Positions 49,489 through 60,543 of a stretch of 64,000 bases of DNA are shown in pieces; position 1 is the first letter of the stretch; the number at the start of each line of letters is the position of its first letter. The notes below the pieces were generated by a model. The model made no database searches, was not told the origin of the DNA, and saw only the letters and a program-made list of their open reading frames with translations. A program made the translations under genes and the position numbers. Source of the stretch: Bartonella schoenbuchensis R1 (GTDB lineage Bacteria > Pseudomonadota > Alphaproteobacteria > Rhizobiales > Rhizobiaceae); assembly GCF_002022685.1 (NCBI RefSeq), contig NZ_CP019789.1, positions 620,001-684,000 on the forward strand, given 5' to 3'.

Positions 49489-51786
49489 ATGTTAGGTCCA
49501 AATAAAGTTAATGATAGTCTATCAAGGAGAATCTTCTCGAAAGAGAAAAGTTTGGATCTAATACAACAGGATGATCTTTCTATTCGTAATAGCGTAGATA
49601 ATATCATTTGTACTAGGCAAAGCATTTATTTACTCACATTTTTAAAAGAAAATATAATTATCTTCTGGAAGTGGTTGACAGACTGCATACAAAAGGAAAT
49701 TTCTTTTGGACTGCCTTTCTTACTAATTTTAATATTTTTTTCCACAGGTGTTATTTTTTATTTCAATTTGGATAGAGAACCAAGTTGGAAGCCATTTATT
49801 ATATTGATTAGTACATTTCTTGGAGTGTTGTATATTTTACGCCGTTATCGAGGAATGTGGCTCATAACTGGTTTTTTATTTTGTATTATATTGGGTGCTT
49901 TAGCAGCAAAGATAGAAACCTGGCGTATGTCTACAACAATGTTGGACAGCGATGTTTCCACTACATTAACAGGGAGAATTGTTTCTATAGAACCAATAGA
50001 AAAAGGAGGATTCCGCTTAAATGTAGATGTCTTAAACACAGAAAAACCAATATTACGTCATGCACCTGATCGTGTTCGTTTAATAGCAAAACATTTGCCA
50101 GATGGATTAGCTTCCGGTGATGGATTATATGGGAAAGTAAGGCTTCGTGCTTTATCTGGACCTGTACGTCCAGGAAGTTATGATTTTAGTTTCTATAATT
50201 ATTTTAAAAGAATTGGTGCTCATGGAATTTATCTTGGAAAACCAATTAAGATATCAGTTACACCCCCCGATACAATATTAGATAGAGTTTTACAAAAAAT
50301 TGAAAATTTACGAATAGTAATGACTCAAAAAATCAATACAGCAATTGGCGGAGAGGAAGGACAAATTGCTGCTGCTTTGATAACTGGGCAAAGGGGTGGT
50401 ATTTCAAAGGACACTAATAAAGCATTGCGTGTAGCTGGGTTAGCTCATATTTTGTCAATATCAGGTTTGCATATGGCTCTACTTAGCGGTATGGTTCTTA
50501 TCGTTATTCGTAGTTTTTTAGCGCTTTTTCCTAATTTTTCATCTTATTATTCAGCTAAGAAATTTGCTGCTGTCGTTGCATTAATAATAACAGCTTTTTA
50601 TTTGGTGTTATCTGGCATGAATATAGCGGCGCAAAGAAGCTTTGTGATGGTTTCTGTTCTGTTGATTGCTGTATTATGTAATCATTCTGCTGTGACAATG
50701 CGCAATTTCGCTATTGCTGGTTTGGTAACTGTAGCTACTATTCCGCATGCGATATTAAGTCCCAGTTTTCAAATGTCATTTTCTGCAACCGCGGCTTTGA
50801 TTGCCGTTTTTGGTTGGTGGAGTGAAAGGCGATCTTCTTATACAGGAAGAACGACACCTTCTTATGTTGGAGGTGGAGTACTTCGTCTTGTTTTATCACC
50901 ACTTATTTTAATCTGCGTATCTTCACTTGTGGCAGGCTCTGCTAGTGGAATTTACGCTGCTTACCATTTTGCAAATGTAGCACCACTTGGCATGATCAGT
51001 AATATTTTAGCATTACCTATTGTCTTCATTTTTGTTATGCCATTTGGGCTAATAGCAGCATTTGCAATGCTTGTGGGGCTTGAATCGTTGCCACTACAGA
51101 TTATGGGTTTTGGTATCTCTCTTGTAACAAAAATTGCTTATGCTGTAACAGCTATTTCTCCTGCTTTTCATCCTGGATTTATGCCATTATCTGCATTGGT
51201 TTTATTAAGCTTAGGCTTAGTTGGTCTTACCTTTTTAAAAACACCTATCAGATTCTTTTTTAGTATTTTTATTTTTATAGGTATTTTTGTTTGTATGGTG
51301 TCTTCACCCGTGCAACTAATCATAGCGAATAATATGAGCCTTGTGGGGATCATAAATGAAAGAAAATTATATATTGATCGTTATTATGCCTCTAAGTTTA
51401 CACTATCTATATGGGAAAATTCATTCCACGCGCAAAATGCTATAAAACCAACAGAAACTGGTCCATCACTCAACGGACAATTTATTTGTAATGATAATAT
51501 TTGTACAGCCTTTTTAGAAAACAAGTTAAAAGTTGCTGTTTTACATGGGAAAACAGATCAGTGTATAACCGCAGATATCGTAATTGAAGCATCTACAATA
51601 AGAAACCAAATATGCGATAAGATTGCACCTATAACATTTACACTTCAACAATTACTATCACGAGGAAGTGTTATAATGACTAAAAGCGGAAATATTATTT
51701 GGTCTTCTAATGGGTTTCATAGACCTTGGAACATACATAGACAAAATTCTCAAAGACCACGGAGCGATCGTATCAAAAAAATATAA
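49489..51786 (+). CDS. comEC: ComEC/Rec2-family membrane protein
   Basis: ComEC forms the inner-membrane channel for single-stranded DNA during natural transformation. The 765-aa protein has an N-terminal DUF4131 region with several membrane segments. The competence domain follows, with LITGQRGGISKDTNKALRVAGLAHILSISGLHMALLSGMV and MNIAAQRSFVMVSVLLIAVL, then LSPSFQMSFSATAALIAVFGWW. The C-terminal part (FICNDNICTAFLENKLKVAVLHG...) has no HxHxDH metallo-beta-lactamase motif, as is usual for the rhizobial type. ATG 49489 follows GTGGGG; TTG 49483 is an alternative. The stop codon lies inside the arm of a terminator hairpin. It is divergent from gltX1. Confidence 0.88.
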   Translation: MLGPNKVNDSLSRRIFSKEKSLDLIQQDDLSIRNSVDNIICTRQSIYLLTFLKENIIIFWKWLTDCIQKEISFGLPFLLILIFFSTGVIFYFNLDREPSWKPFIILISTFLGVLYILRRYRGMWLITGFLFCIILGALAAKIETWRMSTTMLDSDVSTTLTGRIVSIEPIEKGGFRLNVDVLNTEKPILRHAPDRVRLIAKHLPDGLASGDGLYGKVRLRALSGPVRPGSYDFSFYNYFKRIGAHGIYLGKPIKISVTPPDTILDRVLQKIENLRIVMTQKINTAIGGEEGQIAAALITGQRGGISKDTNKALRVAGLAHILSISGLHMALLSGMVLIVIRSFLALFPNFSSYYSAKKFAAVVALIITAFYLVLSGMNIAAQRSFVMVSVLLIAVLCNHSAVTMRNFAIAGLVTVATIPHAILSPSFQMSFSATAALIAVFGWWSERRSSYTGRTTPSYVGGGVLRLVLSPLILICVSSLVAGSASGIYAAYHFANVAPLGMISNILALPIVFIFVMPFGLIAAFAMLVGLESLPLQIMGFGISLVTKIAYAVTAISPAFHPGFMPLSALVLLSLGLVGLTFLKTPIRFFFSIFIFIGIFVCMVSSPVQLIIANNMSLVGIINERKLYIDRYYASKFTLSIWENSFHAQNAIKPTETGPSLNGQFICNDNICTAFLENKLKVAVLHGKTDQCITADIVIEASTIRNQICDKIAPITFTLQQLLSRGSVIMTKSGNIIWSSNGFHRPWNIHRQNSQRPRSDRIKKI

Positions 51787-51821
51787 CTCTATTTTAGAAA
51801 CTCTAAAATAGAGTTATATTT
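51775..51821 (-). terminator. Terminator of bfr, overlapping the 3' end of comEC
   Basis: A perfect 20-bp stem (51779-51798 with 51802-51821) closes a three-base loop. On the minus strand it runs into a T tract (51775-51781 read in reverse), making a strong terminator for bfr 55 bases earlier. The comEC stop (51784-51786) lies within the stem. The plus strand lacks a long T tract. Confidence 0.8.
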
Positions 51822-51876
51822 CAAGAACATTCTAACGTAACAGCTAGTTTTATGAAAAATACATTGAAGGCAAATT

Positions 51877-52359
51877 TTATTCTAATTCAGAAAAACTCAC
51901 ACTAAGCTGACTGTATCTTTCTTCTCCAATAGTGTTAAGAAGTTGAATCTGAGTTTCAAGAAAATCAATATGATTCTCTTCATCTTCAAGCAATTCATCG
52001 AATAACTTCTTTGAAACATGGTCAGAGAGCTTAGAACAAATCTCGCGCGACTTAAGGTAGGATTCTCGAGCATCATATTCACTTTTAAGATCATATTCTA
52101 AAACTTCTCTAAGGTTTTTTCCAATACGCAATGGCGCAGGGAATTCGAGGTTAGGGTGCCCTTCAAGAAAAGTTACACGCTTAACAATTCTATCTACATG
52201 TTTCATTTCTTCTGTAGCTTCTTTACGTTCTATTTCAGCTAATTTTGTGTAACCCCAACTTTCTGTCAGGCAAGAATGCAACTGATATTGATTAACGGCA
52301 CTAATCTCAAGAGCAAGGGCTTCATTGAGCTGCTTGATAATTTCTGGATGACCTTTCAT
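51877..52359 (-). CDS. bfr: Bacterioferritin
   Basis: Bfr is a 24-subunit iron-storage cage with ferroxidase centres. The start at 52359 ([18 protein letters not shown]) has AGGGAAA upstream and gives 160 aa; the extra 15 codons up to 52404 are unlikely. Ferroxidase ligands are visible: Glu18 (ALE18ISAVNQYQ), Glu51 and His54 (EEMKH), with Glu/His pairs later in [13 protein letters not shown]. Met52 is the expected haem ligand. A strong hairpin terminator follows. Confidence 0.95.
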   Translation of the reverse strand: MKGHPEIIKQLNEALALEISAVNQYQLHSCLTESWGYTKLAEIERKEATEEMKHVDRIVKRVTFLEGHPNLEFPAPLRIGKNLREVLEYDLKSEYDARESYLKSREICSKLSDHVSKKLFDELLEDEENHIDFLETQIQLLNTIGEERYSQLSVSFSELE

Positions 52360-52404
52360 GGTATTTAATTTCCCTATATTGATTTCTTTAATGGGCGGAC
52401 ACAA

Positions 52405-52890
52405 CTAAAATAAGAGGATAACGCATTATTCTGCCTAATTATGTTTACGAGAATAATTTTCTATTACCTTAATAATAATTTCTACAATATTAGAAAAATA
52501 ACCTCAACATTTCTTAGATTACTTCATTAAATTATATAATTTTTTATGAGCTGTAATCAATGACCAACATTCTTTTTAAAAAGAAAAGGGATGATTTTTC
52601 ATTATCTAACTGCTTAATCGCTGATAGTTTTGCAGGAATGTATGATCACTATAAATTTTTAATGATAAAAATTGATGCTAAGATTATTTACTAAATGAAG
52701 AAAATATAAACAAACTTCAAAGGAGCTGTAGTTAATCATTGTATTCTATAGAGTGATATGTTTTGTTATAATAAACTGATATTTTAAACAGAAAATGGCA
52801 AATAAGTCTGTGAGAATTGGGAAAACAGAGCGCTTTTTTGTTATTAATTCGTAATGAATAAAGATAATCGGTAACAGGAAAAGTGATTCA
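52405..52890. other. Gene-free interval between bfr and rpiA with palindromes
   Basis: About 490 AT-rich bases between divergent genes. Two symmetric motifs are visible: TTTCTA-CAATAT-TAGAAA (52479-52496), and a perfect 16-bp palindrome of TTCTTTTT followed by AAAAAGAA (52570-52585). Neither matches the classical iron-control element exactly. Promoters for bfr and rpiA must lie here. No gene remnant is recognised. Confidence 0.4.
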
Positions 52891-53595
52891 ATGGATGCTC
52901 AAAAATTAAAAAAAATGGCGGCTACTAAAGCACTTGAGTTTGTTCAAAATGATATGCGACTTGGTATAGGCGCTGGTTCTACAGTTAATGAATTTATTCG
53001 TCTACTTGGTGAACGTGTTGCAAATGGTCTACGTGTGATTGGTGTTGCTGCCTCTCATTATTCTGAACAATTATGCCTTAAATACGGAGTACCTGTCACT
53101 ACTTTAGAACAAATATCTGAACTTGACCTTGATATTGATGGGGCTGATGAAATTGGTCCTAATATGACCTTAATTAAAGGAGGGGGTGGGGCATTGTTGC
53201 GTGAAAAAATTGTAGCAGCAGCATCTCGTACAATGCTTGTTATTGCAGATGAAACAAAAGTGGTAAAAACGCTTGGTTCTTTTGCTCTGCCAATTGAAGT
53301 TAATCAATTTGGTATGAGCGTTACACGCAAAGCAATTGAAAAAGTAGCTGATGATTTAGGGCTTTCGGGGGAAATTAGGTTACGGATGAATGGCAATATT
53401 CCTTTTAAGACAGATGAAGGCCATTTTATTCTTGATGCATTTTGGGGGTGCATTATGCAGCCAAAAATATTATCAGATGCATTATTTGAAATTCCTGGTG
53501 TTGTTGAGCACGGTCTTTTTTTGGGGTTGGCTTCACGTTCAATTATAGCGATGGCAGATGGTACAATAAAAATTTTAGAACCATGTGACTTTTAA
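52891..53595 (+). CDS. rpiA: Ribose-5-phosphate isomerase A
   Basis: RpiA interconverts ribose-5-phosphate and ribulose-5-phosphate in the pentose phosphate pathway. The 234-aa protein has the phosphate-binding [12 protein letters not shown] near residue 27. [31 protein letters not shown] contains the catalytic Asp, Glu and Lys residues. The [16 protein letters not shown] and [11 protein letters not shown] segments follow. It has a good purine-rich ribosome-binding site (AACAGGAAAAG). It is probably a single-gene unit. Confidence 0.95.
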   Translation: MDAQKLKKMAATKALEFVQNDMRLGIGAGSTVNEFIRLLGERVANGLRVIGVAASHYSEQLCLKYGVPVTTLEQISELDLDIDGADEIGPNMTLIKGGGGALLREKIVAAASRTMLVIADETKVVKTLGSFALPIEVNQFGMSVTRKAIEKVADDLGLSGEIRLRMNGNIPFKTDEGHFILDAFWGCIMQPKILSDALFEIPGVVEHGLFLGLASRSIIAMADGTIKILEPCDF

Positions 53596-53684
53596 ATGAG
53601 ATAAGTTATATTTGATGTATTGGTTATAATAAAAGGCTGTTAAAATTTTGAATAGAAATAATATAATTATGGAGTAATAATTGA

Positions 53685-54239
53685 ATGAGAACTATATTTT
53701 CTCTCCAACGCTTTGTGGTATTGCTTGGTGTAGTTGCTGTTTTTATTGTGAATATCGGAATGGTTTATGCACAAGATGTGAAAGCCCAACATTTAGATTC
53801 AGCAAGAAAGATGATCAAAGCCATTCAAGCGACCGATCAATTTGATAGTTTTTTGCCAAGTGCTGCATATAACCTTAAAAATGAGCTAATAAGTGGCGAT
53901 CCAAATTTAGCAACAACTATTTCTGAAATTGTTGATAAGCAAGCACTTATTTTGGCTAAACGACGTGCTGATTTGGAAGAAGAAATTGCTCATGTATATG
54001 TAAAACATTTTAGTCAGGAAGAACTAGATACAATTGCAGCATTTTATAATTCTGCTGCTGGTAAAAAGTTTTTAACAGAAGTTCCAAATGTCGCGCGTGA
54101 CTCTTATTCTGTCTTTGATAAGTGGCGTTCTACTGTCATGCAAGATCTTGTACAAAATGTAGAAAAAGAAATGGTTGAGATACTCGGTTTGAATAAACCC
54201 ATTACTTCAGAGCCTAATTCTTCAACGGATTCAAAATAG
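53685..54239 (+). CDS. DUF2059-domain periplasmic protein
   Basis: A 184-aa conserved protein with a signal peptide (about residues 1-30, VVLLGVVAVFIVNIGMVYA-QDV). The mature helical region matches DUF2059: ARKMIKAIQATDQFDSFLP, then the LEEEIAHVYVKHFSQEELDTIAAFYNSAAGKKFLTEVP motif in the middle, which is the family's signature. The C-terminal tail is low in complexity (NSSTDSK). The function is unknown; a periplasmic location is inferred. It lies between rpiA and gor, an order found in other rhizobia as far as I recall, and a hairpin terminator follows. Confidence 0.85.
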   Translation: MRTIFSLQRFVVLLGVVAVFIVNIGMVYAQDVKAQHLDSARKMIKAIQATDQFDSFLPSAAYNLKNELISGDPNLATTISEIVDKQALILAKRRADLEEEIAHVYVKHFSQEELDTIAAFYNSAAGKKFLTEVPNVARDSYSVFDKWRSTVMQDLVQNVEKEMVEILGLNKPITSEPNSSTDSK

Positions 54240-54283
54240 TTTTATTGGTAGTATAGAGTTATCAGTATTTTTATCTAATTAAA

Positions 54284-54305
54284 GCGGCGGTTTTACCGTC
54301 GTTTT
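54284..54305 (+). terminator. Terminator after the DUF2059 gene
   Basis: GCGGCGGT (54284-54291) pairs with ACCGTCGT (54295-54302), including two G-T pairs, around a TTT loop and is followed by TTTC. The T tract is short, so strength is uncertain. Confidence 0.5.
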
Positions 54306-54432
54306 CAATGAAAATGAGCGCTTTTTAAGTATCGTATCTGTACAAAAATTTTATTAAAGACAAAAAAGACTTTCATTCAGTGATAAAGATTAATAACCTG
54401 TACGGTATAAAGTGTATGGGAAGGAATAATTT

Positions 54433-55821
54433 GTGGCATCTTTTGATTTTGATTTATTTGTTATTGGGAGCGGTTCTGGTGGTGTGCGTGCTGCTCGTCT
54501 CGCCGGGGGGCTTGGTAAGCGTGTAGCTATAGCAGAAGAATATCGCATAGGGGGTACTTGCGTTATTCGTGGTTGTGTCCCCAAAAAATTATTTGTTTAT
54601 GCGTCAAAGTACGCACAAGAATTTAGTGATAGCGTTGGTTTTGGTTGGCAATGTACTGATCCAATTTTTAATTGGGAGAAATTAGTTTCAGCTAAAAATA
54701 AAGAAATATCAAGACTAGAAGAACTTTATCGAAGACAATTAAAAAATAATAATGTTCATATTTATGAAAGCCGTGCTGTTTTTGTTGACAATCATACATT
54801 AGAGCTTTCTGCAACAGGTGAACGAGTAACAGCAGAAAAGATTTTAATCGCAACAGGGGCAAAAACTTTATCCAATACTACAATAGGTAGCGATTTATGT
54901 CTTACTTCTAATGAGATTTTTGATCTTAAAGAGTTACCAAAATCAATAATGATCGTTGGTGGGGGGTATATTGGTGTTGAATTTGCTAATATTTTTCATG
55001 GATTAGGTGTAAAAACAACATTGCTCCATCGTGGTGATTTAATTCTTCGTAATTTTGATCATGATTTGCGGCAGTTATTAAGTGATGCAATGATTGAAAA
55101 GGGGATTTCTATTGTCTATGGGACAACAATCTCTCAAGTTAAAACCAACGGTAATGGCTATGATGCTATCTTGTCAGATGGACAAACTATCAGTGTTGAT
55201 CAGATTATGTTTGCTACGGGGCGGGTACCAAACACTGTAGGTTTAGAGCTTCAGCGGGCAGGGGTTAAGTTTGATGAAATTGGTGCAGTTATTGTTGATG
55301 AAAAAATGACCACAAATGTACCCCATATTTGGGCTGTTGGTGATGTGACTGGTCGTCGTCAATTAACACCTGTCGCTATCCATGAGGCAATGTGTTTTAT
55401 TAAAACCGCATTTAAGAATACTCCAACTATACCTGATTATGATTTAATTGCGACAGCTGTTTTTTCACAACCGGAGATTGGGACAGTCGGTCTTTCAGAA
55501 GAGGATGCAATACGCTGTTATGAACGTGTTGAAATTTATCGTACGTTATTTCGCCCTATGCGCAATACTCTTTCTGGTAATTCAGAAAAAGTGTTTATGA
55601 AGCTTGTTGTTGATGGTGAAAGCCGTATCGTCGTTGGTGCACATATTTTAGGCGAAGGCGCTGGTGAGATGGCGCAGCTTATTGGAATTTCTCTCAAAGG
55701 AAAACTGACAAAAGATATATTTGATGCAACTATGGCAGTCCATCCAACAGCAGCAGAAGAACTGGTAACGATGTATGAACCAAATTATATATATGAAAAT
55801 GGAAAGAAGTTAGAAGACTAA
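54433..55821 (+). CDS. gor: Glutathione-disulfide reductase
   Basis: A 462-aa cytoplasmic flavoenzyme that keeps glutathione reduced using NADPH. The FAD-binding GSGSGGVRAARLAGGLG is at residues 12-28. The redox pair is in GGTCVIRGCVPKK (Cys about 42 and 47). The NAD(P)-binding GGGYIGVEFANIFHGLG is near residue 175, and downstream residues HRGD...R suit NADPH. The C-terminal interface has HPTAAEE with the catalytic His-Glu pair. GTG 54433 is the start, following AAGGAATAAT. Confidence 0.93.
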   Translation: MASFDFDLFVIGSGSGGVRAARLAGGLGKRVAIAEEYRIGGTCVIRGCVPKKLFVYASKYAQEFSDSVGFGWQCTDPIFNWEKLVSAKNKEISRLEELYRRQLKNNNVHIYESRAVFVDNHTLELSATGERVTAEKILIATGAKTLSNTTIGSDLCLTSNEIFDLKELPKSIMIVGGGYIGVEFANIFHGLGVKTTLLHRGDLILRNFDHDLRQLLSDAMIEKGISIVYGTTISQVKTNGNGYDAILSDGQTISVDQIMFATGRVPNTVGLELQRAGVKFDEIGAVIVDEKMTTNVPHIWAVGDVTGRRQLTPVAIHEAMCFIKTAFKNTPTIPDYDLIATAVFSQPEIGTVGLSEEDAIRCYERVEIYRTLFRPMRNTLSGNSEKVFMKLVVDGESRIVVGAHILGEGAGEMAQLIGISLKGKLTKDIFDATMAVHPTAAEELVTMYEPNYIYENGKKLED

Positions 55822-55895
55822 ACGTTGGATACTATGGTGAACTAACTTAAGGCTTTTGCTATAATCTGCATGGAGGGGCTTTAGAGAGAGTTACG

Positions 55896-57275
55896 ATGGT
55901 AAAAAAATGGGCACCTGGATCTTGGAGAGAAAGGCCAATTAAGCAAGTTCCAACTTATCCAGATCAATCTCTATTAGCAAATATTGAAAATGAGCTGCGC
56001 AGATATCCTCCTTTAGTTTTTGCTGGTGAAATTCGTGATTTGAAAGATAAATTAGCAGCAGTTACTAAAGGTCAGGCTTTTTTGTTACAAGGTGGTGATT
56101 GTGCAGAGAGCTTTGCAGAATATGAGGCTAATAATATTCGTAATTTTTTTCGTGTGTTTTTGCAAATGGCGATTGTTTTAACTTTTGGCAATTCTAAGCC
56201 AGTTGTTAAAATTGGTCGTATTGCTGGTCAATTTGCAAAGCCACGCTCTTGCGATATGGAAAGCAAAGGTAAAGATAAGCTTCCTGCTTATCGGGGTGAT
56301 ATTATTAATAGCATTAAATTTGACAAAGATTCTCGTATTCCTGATCCGCGACGAATGTTAATGGTCTATCGTCAATCGGCTGCAACGCTTAATTTGTTAC
56401 GTATTTTTTCACAAGGTGGCTATGCTAACTTAGAAAATGTTCATAAATGGATGTTGAGTTTTATTTCCAATAGCCCACAAGGTGAACGTTATGAATTGTT
56501 GGCAAAACGTATTTCTGAAATAATAGATTTTATGCGTTCAATAGGAATTACGGCCAAAGCAAATTCTTCATTGTACACAACGTCTTTTTATACAAGCCAC
56601 GAAGCACTTTTGCTTAACTATGAAGAACCTTTAACACGAATTGATCCAAGTTCTGAAAATTGGTATGCGACATCTGGCCATATGTTATGGATAGGTGATC
56701 GTACACGCCAACTTGATCATGCACATGTTGAATATTGCCGCGGTATTAAAAATCCTATTGGATTAAAATGTGGTCCTTCTATTGATCCTGATGAGCTTTT
56801 GAGGTTAATTGATATTCTTAATCCTAAGAATGAGCCAGGTAGGCTTACTCTCATTGTACGTTTTGGTTATGATAAGATTGAGAATTATCTTCCTAGGCTC
56901 ATTCGTGTAGTTGAGCGTGAGAGACGCAGTGTTCTATGGTCTTGTGATCCAATGCATGGCAATACAATTATGGCGAATGGTTATAAAACTCGCCCCTTTG
57001 ATCATATTTTAAAAGAAGTCGAAAGTTTTTTTTCTATACATCAGAGGGAAGGAACTTATCCAGGTGGCATTCATATTGAAATGACTGGTCGTGATGTGAC
57101 TGAATGTACAGGTGGTACATATGCTATTTCAGTAGAAGATCTTTCTGATCGCTATCATACTCATTGTGATCCACGATTGAATGCGAATCAGGCATTAGAA
57201 TTAGCTTTTCTTGTTGCTGAACTTCTTAAAAAGAATCATGATGCTAATTTATTAACTGTTGAGTCAAATACGTAA
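55896..57275 (+). CDS. Class II 3-deoxy-7-phosphoheptulonate synthase (DAHP synthase)
   Basis: This enzyme starts the shikimate pathway by condensing PEP and erythrose-4-phosphate. The 459-aa protein is the class II (plant-like) type. It has [38 protein letters not shown] with a metal-ligand Cys, then [38 protein letters not shown] and [22 protein letters not shown] end the barrel. Loop segments in [20 protein letters not shown] and [13 protein letters not shown] bind phosphate and metal. ATG 55896 follows GAGAGAG. A possible -10 TATAAT lies at 55860. Confidence 0.95.
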   Translation: MVKKWAPGSWRERPIKQVPTYPDQSLLANIENELRRYPPLVFAGEIRDLKDKLAAVTKGQAFLLQGGDCAESFAEYEANNIRNFFRVFLQMAIVLTFGNSKPVVKIGRIAGQFAKPRSCDMESKGKDKLPAYRGDIINSIKFDKDSRIPDPRRMLMVYRQSAATLNLLRIFSQGGYANLENVHKWMLSFISNSPQGERYELLAKRISEIIDFMRSIGITAKANSSLYTTSFYTSHEALLLNYEEPLTRIDPSSENWYATSGHMLWIGDRTRQLDHAHVEYCRGIKNPIGLKCGPSIDPDELLRLIDILNPKNEPGRLTLIVRFGYDKIENYLPRLIRVVERERRSVLWSCDPMHGNTIMANGYKTRPFDHILKEVESFFSIHQREGTYPGGIHIEMTGRDVTECTGGTYAISVEDLSDRYHTHCDPRLNANQALELAFLVAELLKKNHDANLLTVESNT

Positions 57276-57397
57276 AGAGGAAAATCACTTAGCGTAATTT
57301 ATAATTAATGCTTTTCTATTTGTGAAATTAAACGCTTTTTAAGAAAAGGAATGCTTTGGTGATTGAAACTGAGTTATAGTCGCACTAAATTAATTTA

Positions 57398-59074
57398 ATG
57401 ACACAACAACTTATAGAGAATGATTTTCGGATTGCAGTTGCCCAATTAAATCCTGTTATCGGTGATATTGAAGGAAATTTTGCTCTCGCAATAATGGCCC
57501 ATCAGAAAGCTCAAGAACAAGGTGCTGATCTTGTATTATTAACTGAGCTTTTTATAAGTGCTTATCCACCGGAAGACCTTGTGCTTAAGCCTGCTTTTAT
57601 AAAGGCATGTGAAAATGCTGTGCAGAGATTAGCAAAAGTGACAAAAAATGGACCAGGTATTGTTATTGGTGTTCCACTAAGACGTGATGATGCTATTTAT
57701 AACGGTGTTATGCTCCTTAACGATGGGCAAATAGTTGCGGAACGCTTAAAGTTTGATTTGCCTAATTACGCTGAATTTGACGAAAAGCGGGTATTTTCTT
57801 CTGATCCGTTTCTTGAGCCTATTGTTTACCGTGGAATAACACTCGGGATTGTGATCTGTGAAGATATTTGGAGTGATTCTTCTATTTGTGCACAGCTTAG
57901 CAATAAAGGAGCTGAGATTATTCTTGTTCCTAATGGATCTCCTTATACGCGTCATAAAACACTCAAACGTTTAGATATTGTTCGGGCGCAAGCTATCCAA
58001 TCGGGTGTGCCGATTATTTATGCTAATCAAGTTGGTGGTCAAGATGAGTTAGTTTTTGATGGAGGATCTTTTGCATTGAATGGACAAGGCAAAATGGCAT
58101 TTCAGATGAAACATTTTGAGAGCCATATTGCTTTAAGTCACTGGCAACGACAATCTATCGGATGGCAATGTATTTCTGGTCCTAATGAAGAACTTTTAAG
58201 TGGACTAGCTGCTGATTATCAAGCTTGTGTTTTAGGTTTAAGAGATTATGTTAACAAAAACTGTTTCCAAGATGTTATTCTTGGTCTTTCAGGGGGTATT
58301 GATTCAGCACTTTGCGCAACAATGGCAGTAGATGCTCTTGGCGCTGAGAGAGTTCGTACTGTAATGATGCCTTATCATTATACTTCACAAGAATCGTTGA
58401 GAGATGCTGAAGATTGCGCACGTTTTTTAGGGTGTCATTACGAGGTTATACCAATTATTCAACCTGTTGAGGGCTTTTTGAATGCACTAGCACCTGCGTT
58501 TTCACAATTGAAACCTGATCTTACAGAAGAAAATCTTCAAAGTCGTACACGTGGAACTATTTTAATGGCTCTTTCGAATAAATTTGGTTCAATGGTGATT
58601 ACAACAGGTAATAAGTCAGAAATGGCAGTTGGATATGCAACACTTTACGGTGATATGAACGGTGGTTTTAACCCTATTAAAGATATTTATAAAATGCAGG
58701 TCTATGCATTGGCAAAATGGCGTAATAAAAATCACTTGCAGAATTTATTAGGGGCAAAAGGAGTTGTCATCCCATCTAATATTATCATGAAAGCACCTTC
58801 TGCGGAGTTACGAGAAAATCAGAAAGATGAAGATTCTCTTCCTCCTTATCCTATTTTAGATGATATTTTACAATCTCTTGTGGAAGATGACATGAGTGTT
58901 GGTGAGATTGTTCAATGTGGGCATTTGCGAGAAACGGTTGAGAAAATTGAACACTTGCTTTATTTAGCTGAATATAAAAGGCGACAGTCCGCACCTGGTG
59001 TAAAAATCAGTTCTAAAAGCTTCGGACGTGACCGTCGTTATCCTATTATCAATCGTTTTCGCGATAAAAGTTGA
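57398..59074 (+). CDS. nadE: Glutamine-dependent NAD+ synthetase
   Basis: NadE amidates nicotinic-acid adenine dinucleotide to NAD+. The 558-aa protein is the two-domain form. An N-terminal nitrilase-like glutaminase (residues 10-270) has [18 protein letters not shown] with the catalytic Glu, [13 protein letters not shown] with the Lys, and [10 protein letters not shown] with the nucleophilic Cys. The C-terminal ATP pyrophosphatase domain (about 280-558) starts [24 protein letters not shown] and includes [31 protein letters not shown]. The 3' end lies just upstream of gltX2. Confidence 0.95.
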   Translation: MTQQLIENDFRIAVAQLNPVIGDIEGNFALAIMAHQKAQEQGADLVLLTELFISAYPPEDLVLKPAFIKACENAVQRLAKVTKNGPGIVIGVPLRRDDAIYNGVMLLNDGQIVAERLKFDLPNYAEFDEKRVFSSDPFLEPIVYRGITLGIVICEDIWSDSSICAQLSNKGAEIILVPNGSPYTRHKTLKRLDIVRAQAIQSGVPIIYANQVGGQDELVFDGGSFALNGQGKMAFQMKHFESHIALSHWQRQSIGWQCISGPNEELLSGLAADYQACVLGLRDYVNKNCFQDVILGLSGGIDSALCATMAVDALGAERVRTVMMPYHYTSQESLRDAEDCARFLGCHYEVIPIIQPVEGFLNALAPAFSQLKPDLTEENLQSRTRGTILMALSNKFGSMVITTGNKSEMAVGYATLYGDMNGGFNPIKDIYKMQVYALAKWRNKNHLQNLLGAKGVVIPSNIIMKAPSAELRENQKDEDSLPPYPILDDILQSLVEDDMSVGEIVQCGHLRETVEKIEHLLYLAEYKRRQSAPGVKISSKSFGRDRRYPIINRFRDKS

Positions 59075-59084
59075 GCATTGTTTA

Positions 59085-60467
59085 ATGATAAAAGTTCGTT
59101 TTGCCCCATCTCCAACAGGTTATATTCATATTGGCAATGCCCGTATTGCTTTATTTAACTGGCTTTATGCGCAAGCATGTAATGGCACATTTGTTTTACG
59201 CTATGACGATACAGATGTTGAACGTTCTAAACAGGAATATATTGATGGTATTATGGTTGATCTTGAGTGGCTTAGTATTAGGCCAGATGAAATTCATTAT
59301 CAATCTAAACGATTTAGTCGATATGATGAGGTTACAGAAACTCTTAAACAACGTGGTCTTCTTTACCCCTGTTATGAAACGGCGGAAGAATTAGACCGGC
59401 GCCGCAAAATCCAGCTTTCGCGCAAGCTACCTCCTGTTTATAATCGTGAAGCGTTAAAATTAACCCCAGAAGATAGAAGAAACTTTGAATCTCAAGGTCG
59501 TAAACCCCATTGGCGTTTTCTTTTACCTAATTTTGAAAATGATCCATTTCAAACAAAGCGGACAGAAATTCATTGGGATGATCTTGTAAAGGGAAAGCAG
59601 CTGATTGATTTAGCTTCTATTTCAGATCCCGTTTTAATTCGTGAGGATGGGAGCTATCTTTATACACTGCCTTCTGTAGTTGATGATATAGATATGGCTA
59701 TTACACATGTTATTCGTGGTGATGATCACATTACCAATACAGGTGCACAGATCGCTATTTTTGAAGCTCTTGGTGTAAAGCCGCCGATTTTAGGGCATAT
59801 TAATTTGTTGACTACGATTTCAGGAAAAGGGCTTTCAAAACGTAACAATGACCTTTCTGTCCGTTCTTTACGACAAGAAGGATTTGAATCGATGGCTGTT
59901 CAATGTCTTTCTGTTTTGACTGGAACATCACAAAATGTGCAGATTTATCCTAATCAGGCTGCTCTTTTAGAGCATTTTGATCTCCAAAACACATCAAAAT
60001 CAGCTGCGAAATTTGATTCTGTTGATCTCCTTTCTCTAAATAGTCACCTTGTTCATGAGTTGACATATGAGGATGTCAAAGAACGGCTTGAGAAGCTTTC
60101 TATTGATGGAGAAAAGGTAGAAGAGTTTTGGAATGCGATAAGAAACAATATTGATAAAGTGAATGATGCAGCTTTATGGTGGACAATTATTCATGGTGAT
60201 ATGCATGGTGATCAGAATTTCAAGGCTATTTCTCCTGAAGATCATGCATTTGTACGTCAATCTGTTGATTTGTTACCGAAAGGTGTATTAAATGATGAAA
60301 GCTGGCAAATTTGGACAACAGCATTAAAAGAAAAAACAGGCCGTAAAGGGAAGGCTTTATTTATGCCATTGCGTCAGGCGCTTACTGGAATGGAACATGG
60401 TCCTGAAATGGGCAAACTTTTGCAGCTTTTAGGGCGTGAAAAAGTCGTAAATAGATTGACTGTTTAG
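59085..60467 (+). CDS. gltX2: Glutamyl-tRNA synthetase 2
   Basis: The second GluRS of the window, 460 aa from ATG 59085; the frame upstream overlaps nadE and is not used. The HIGH-like motif is [26 protein letters not shown]. The [27 protein letters not shown] segment and [31 protein letters not shown] follow. The KMSKS-like motif reads [26 protein letters not shown]. In bacteria with GatCAB, one of two GluRS copies often charges mainly tRNA-Gln, but which copy does so here cannot be decided by eye. It starts 10 bases after nadE. Confidence 0.93.
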   Translation: MIKVRFAPSPTGYIHIGNARIALFNWLYAQACNGTFVLRYDDTDVERSKQEYIDGIMVDLEWLSIRPDEIHYQSKRFSRYDEVTETLKQRGLLYPCYETAEELDRRRKIQLSRKLPPVYNREALKLTPEDRRNFESQGRKPHWRFLLPNFENDPFQTKRTEIHWDDLVKGKQLIDLASISDPVLIREDGSYLYTLPSVVDDIDMAITHVIRGDDHITNTGAQIAIFEALGVKPPILGHINLLTTISGKGLSKRNNDLSVRSLRQEGFESMAVQCLSVLTGTSQNVQIYPNQAALLEHFDLQNTSKSAAKFDSVDLLSLNSHLVHELTYEDVKERLEKLSIDGEKVEEFWNAIRNNIDKVNDAALWWTIIHGDMHGDQNFKAISPEDHAFVRQSVDLLPKGVLNDESWQIWTTALKEKTGRKGKALFMPLRQALTGMEHGPEMGKLLQLLGREKVVNRLTV

Positions 60468-60543
60468 AAAAACCACTCAGTAAAGAACAATTTAAAAATA
60501 TTTTATCGATCTTATCATTATTCTCAATAATCAGACTTGCGAT

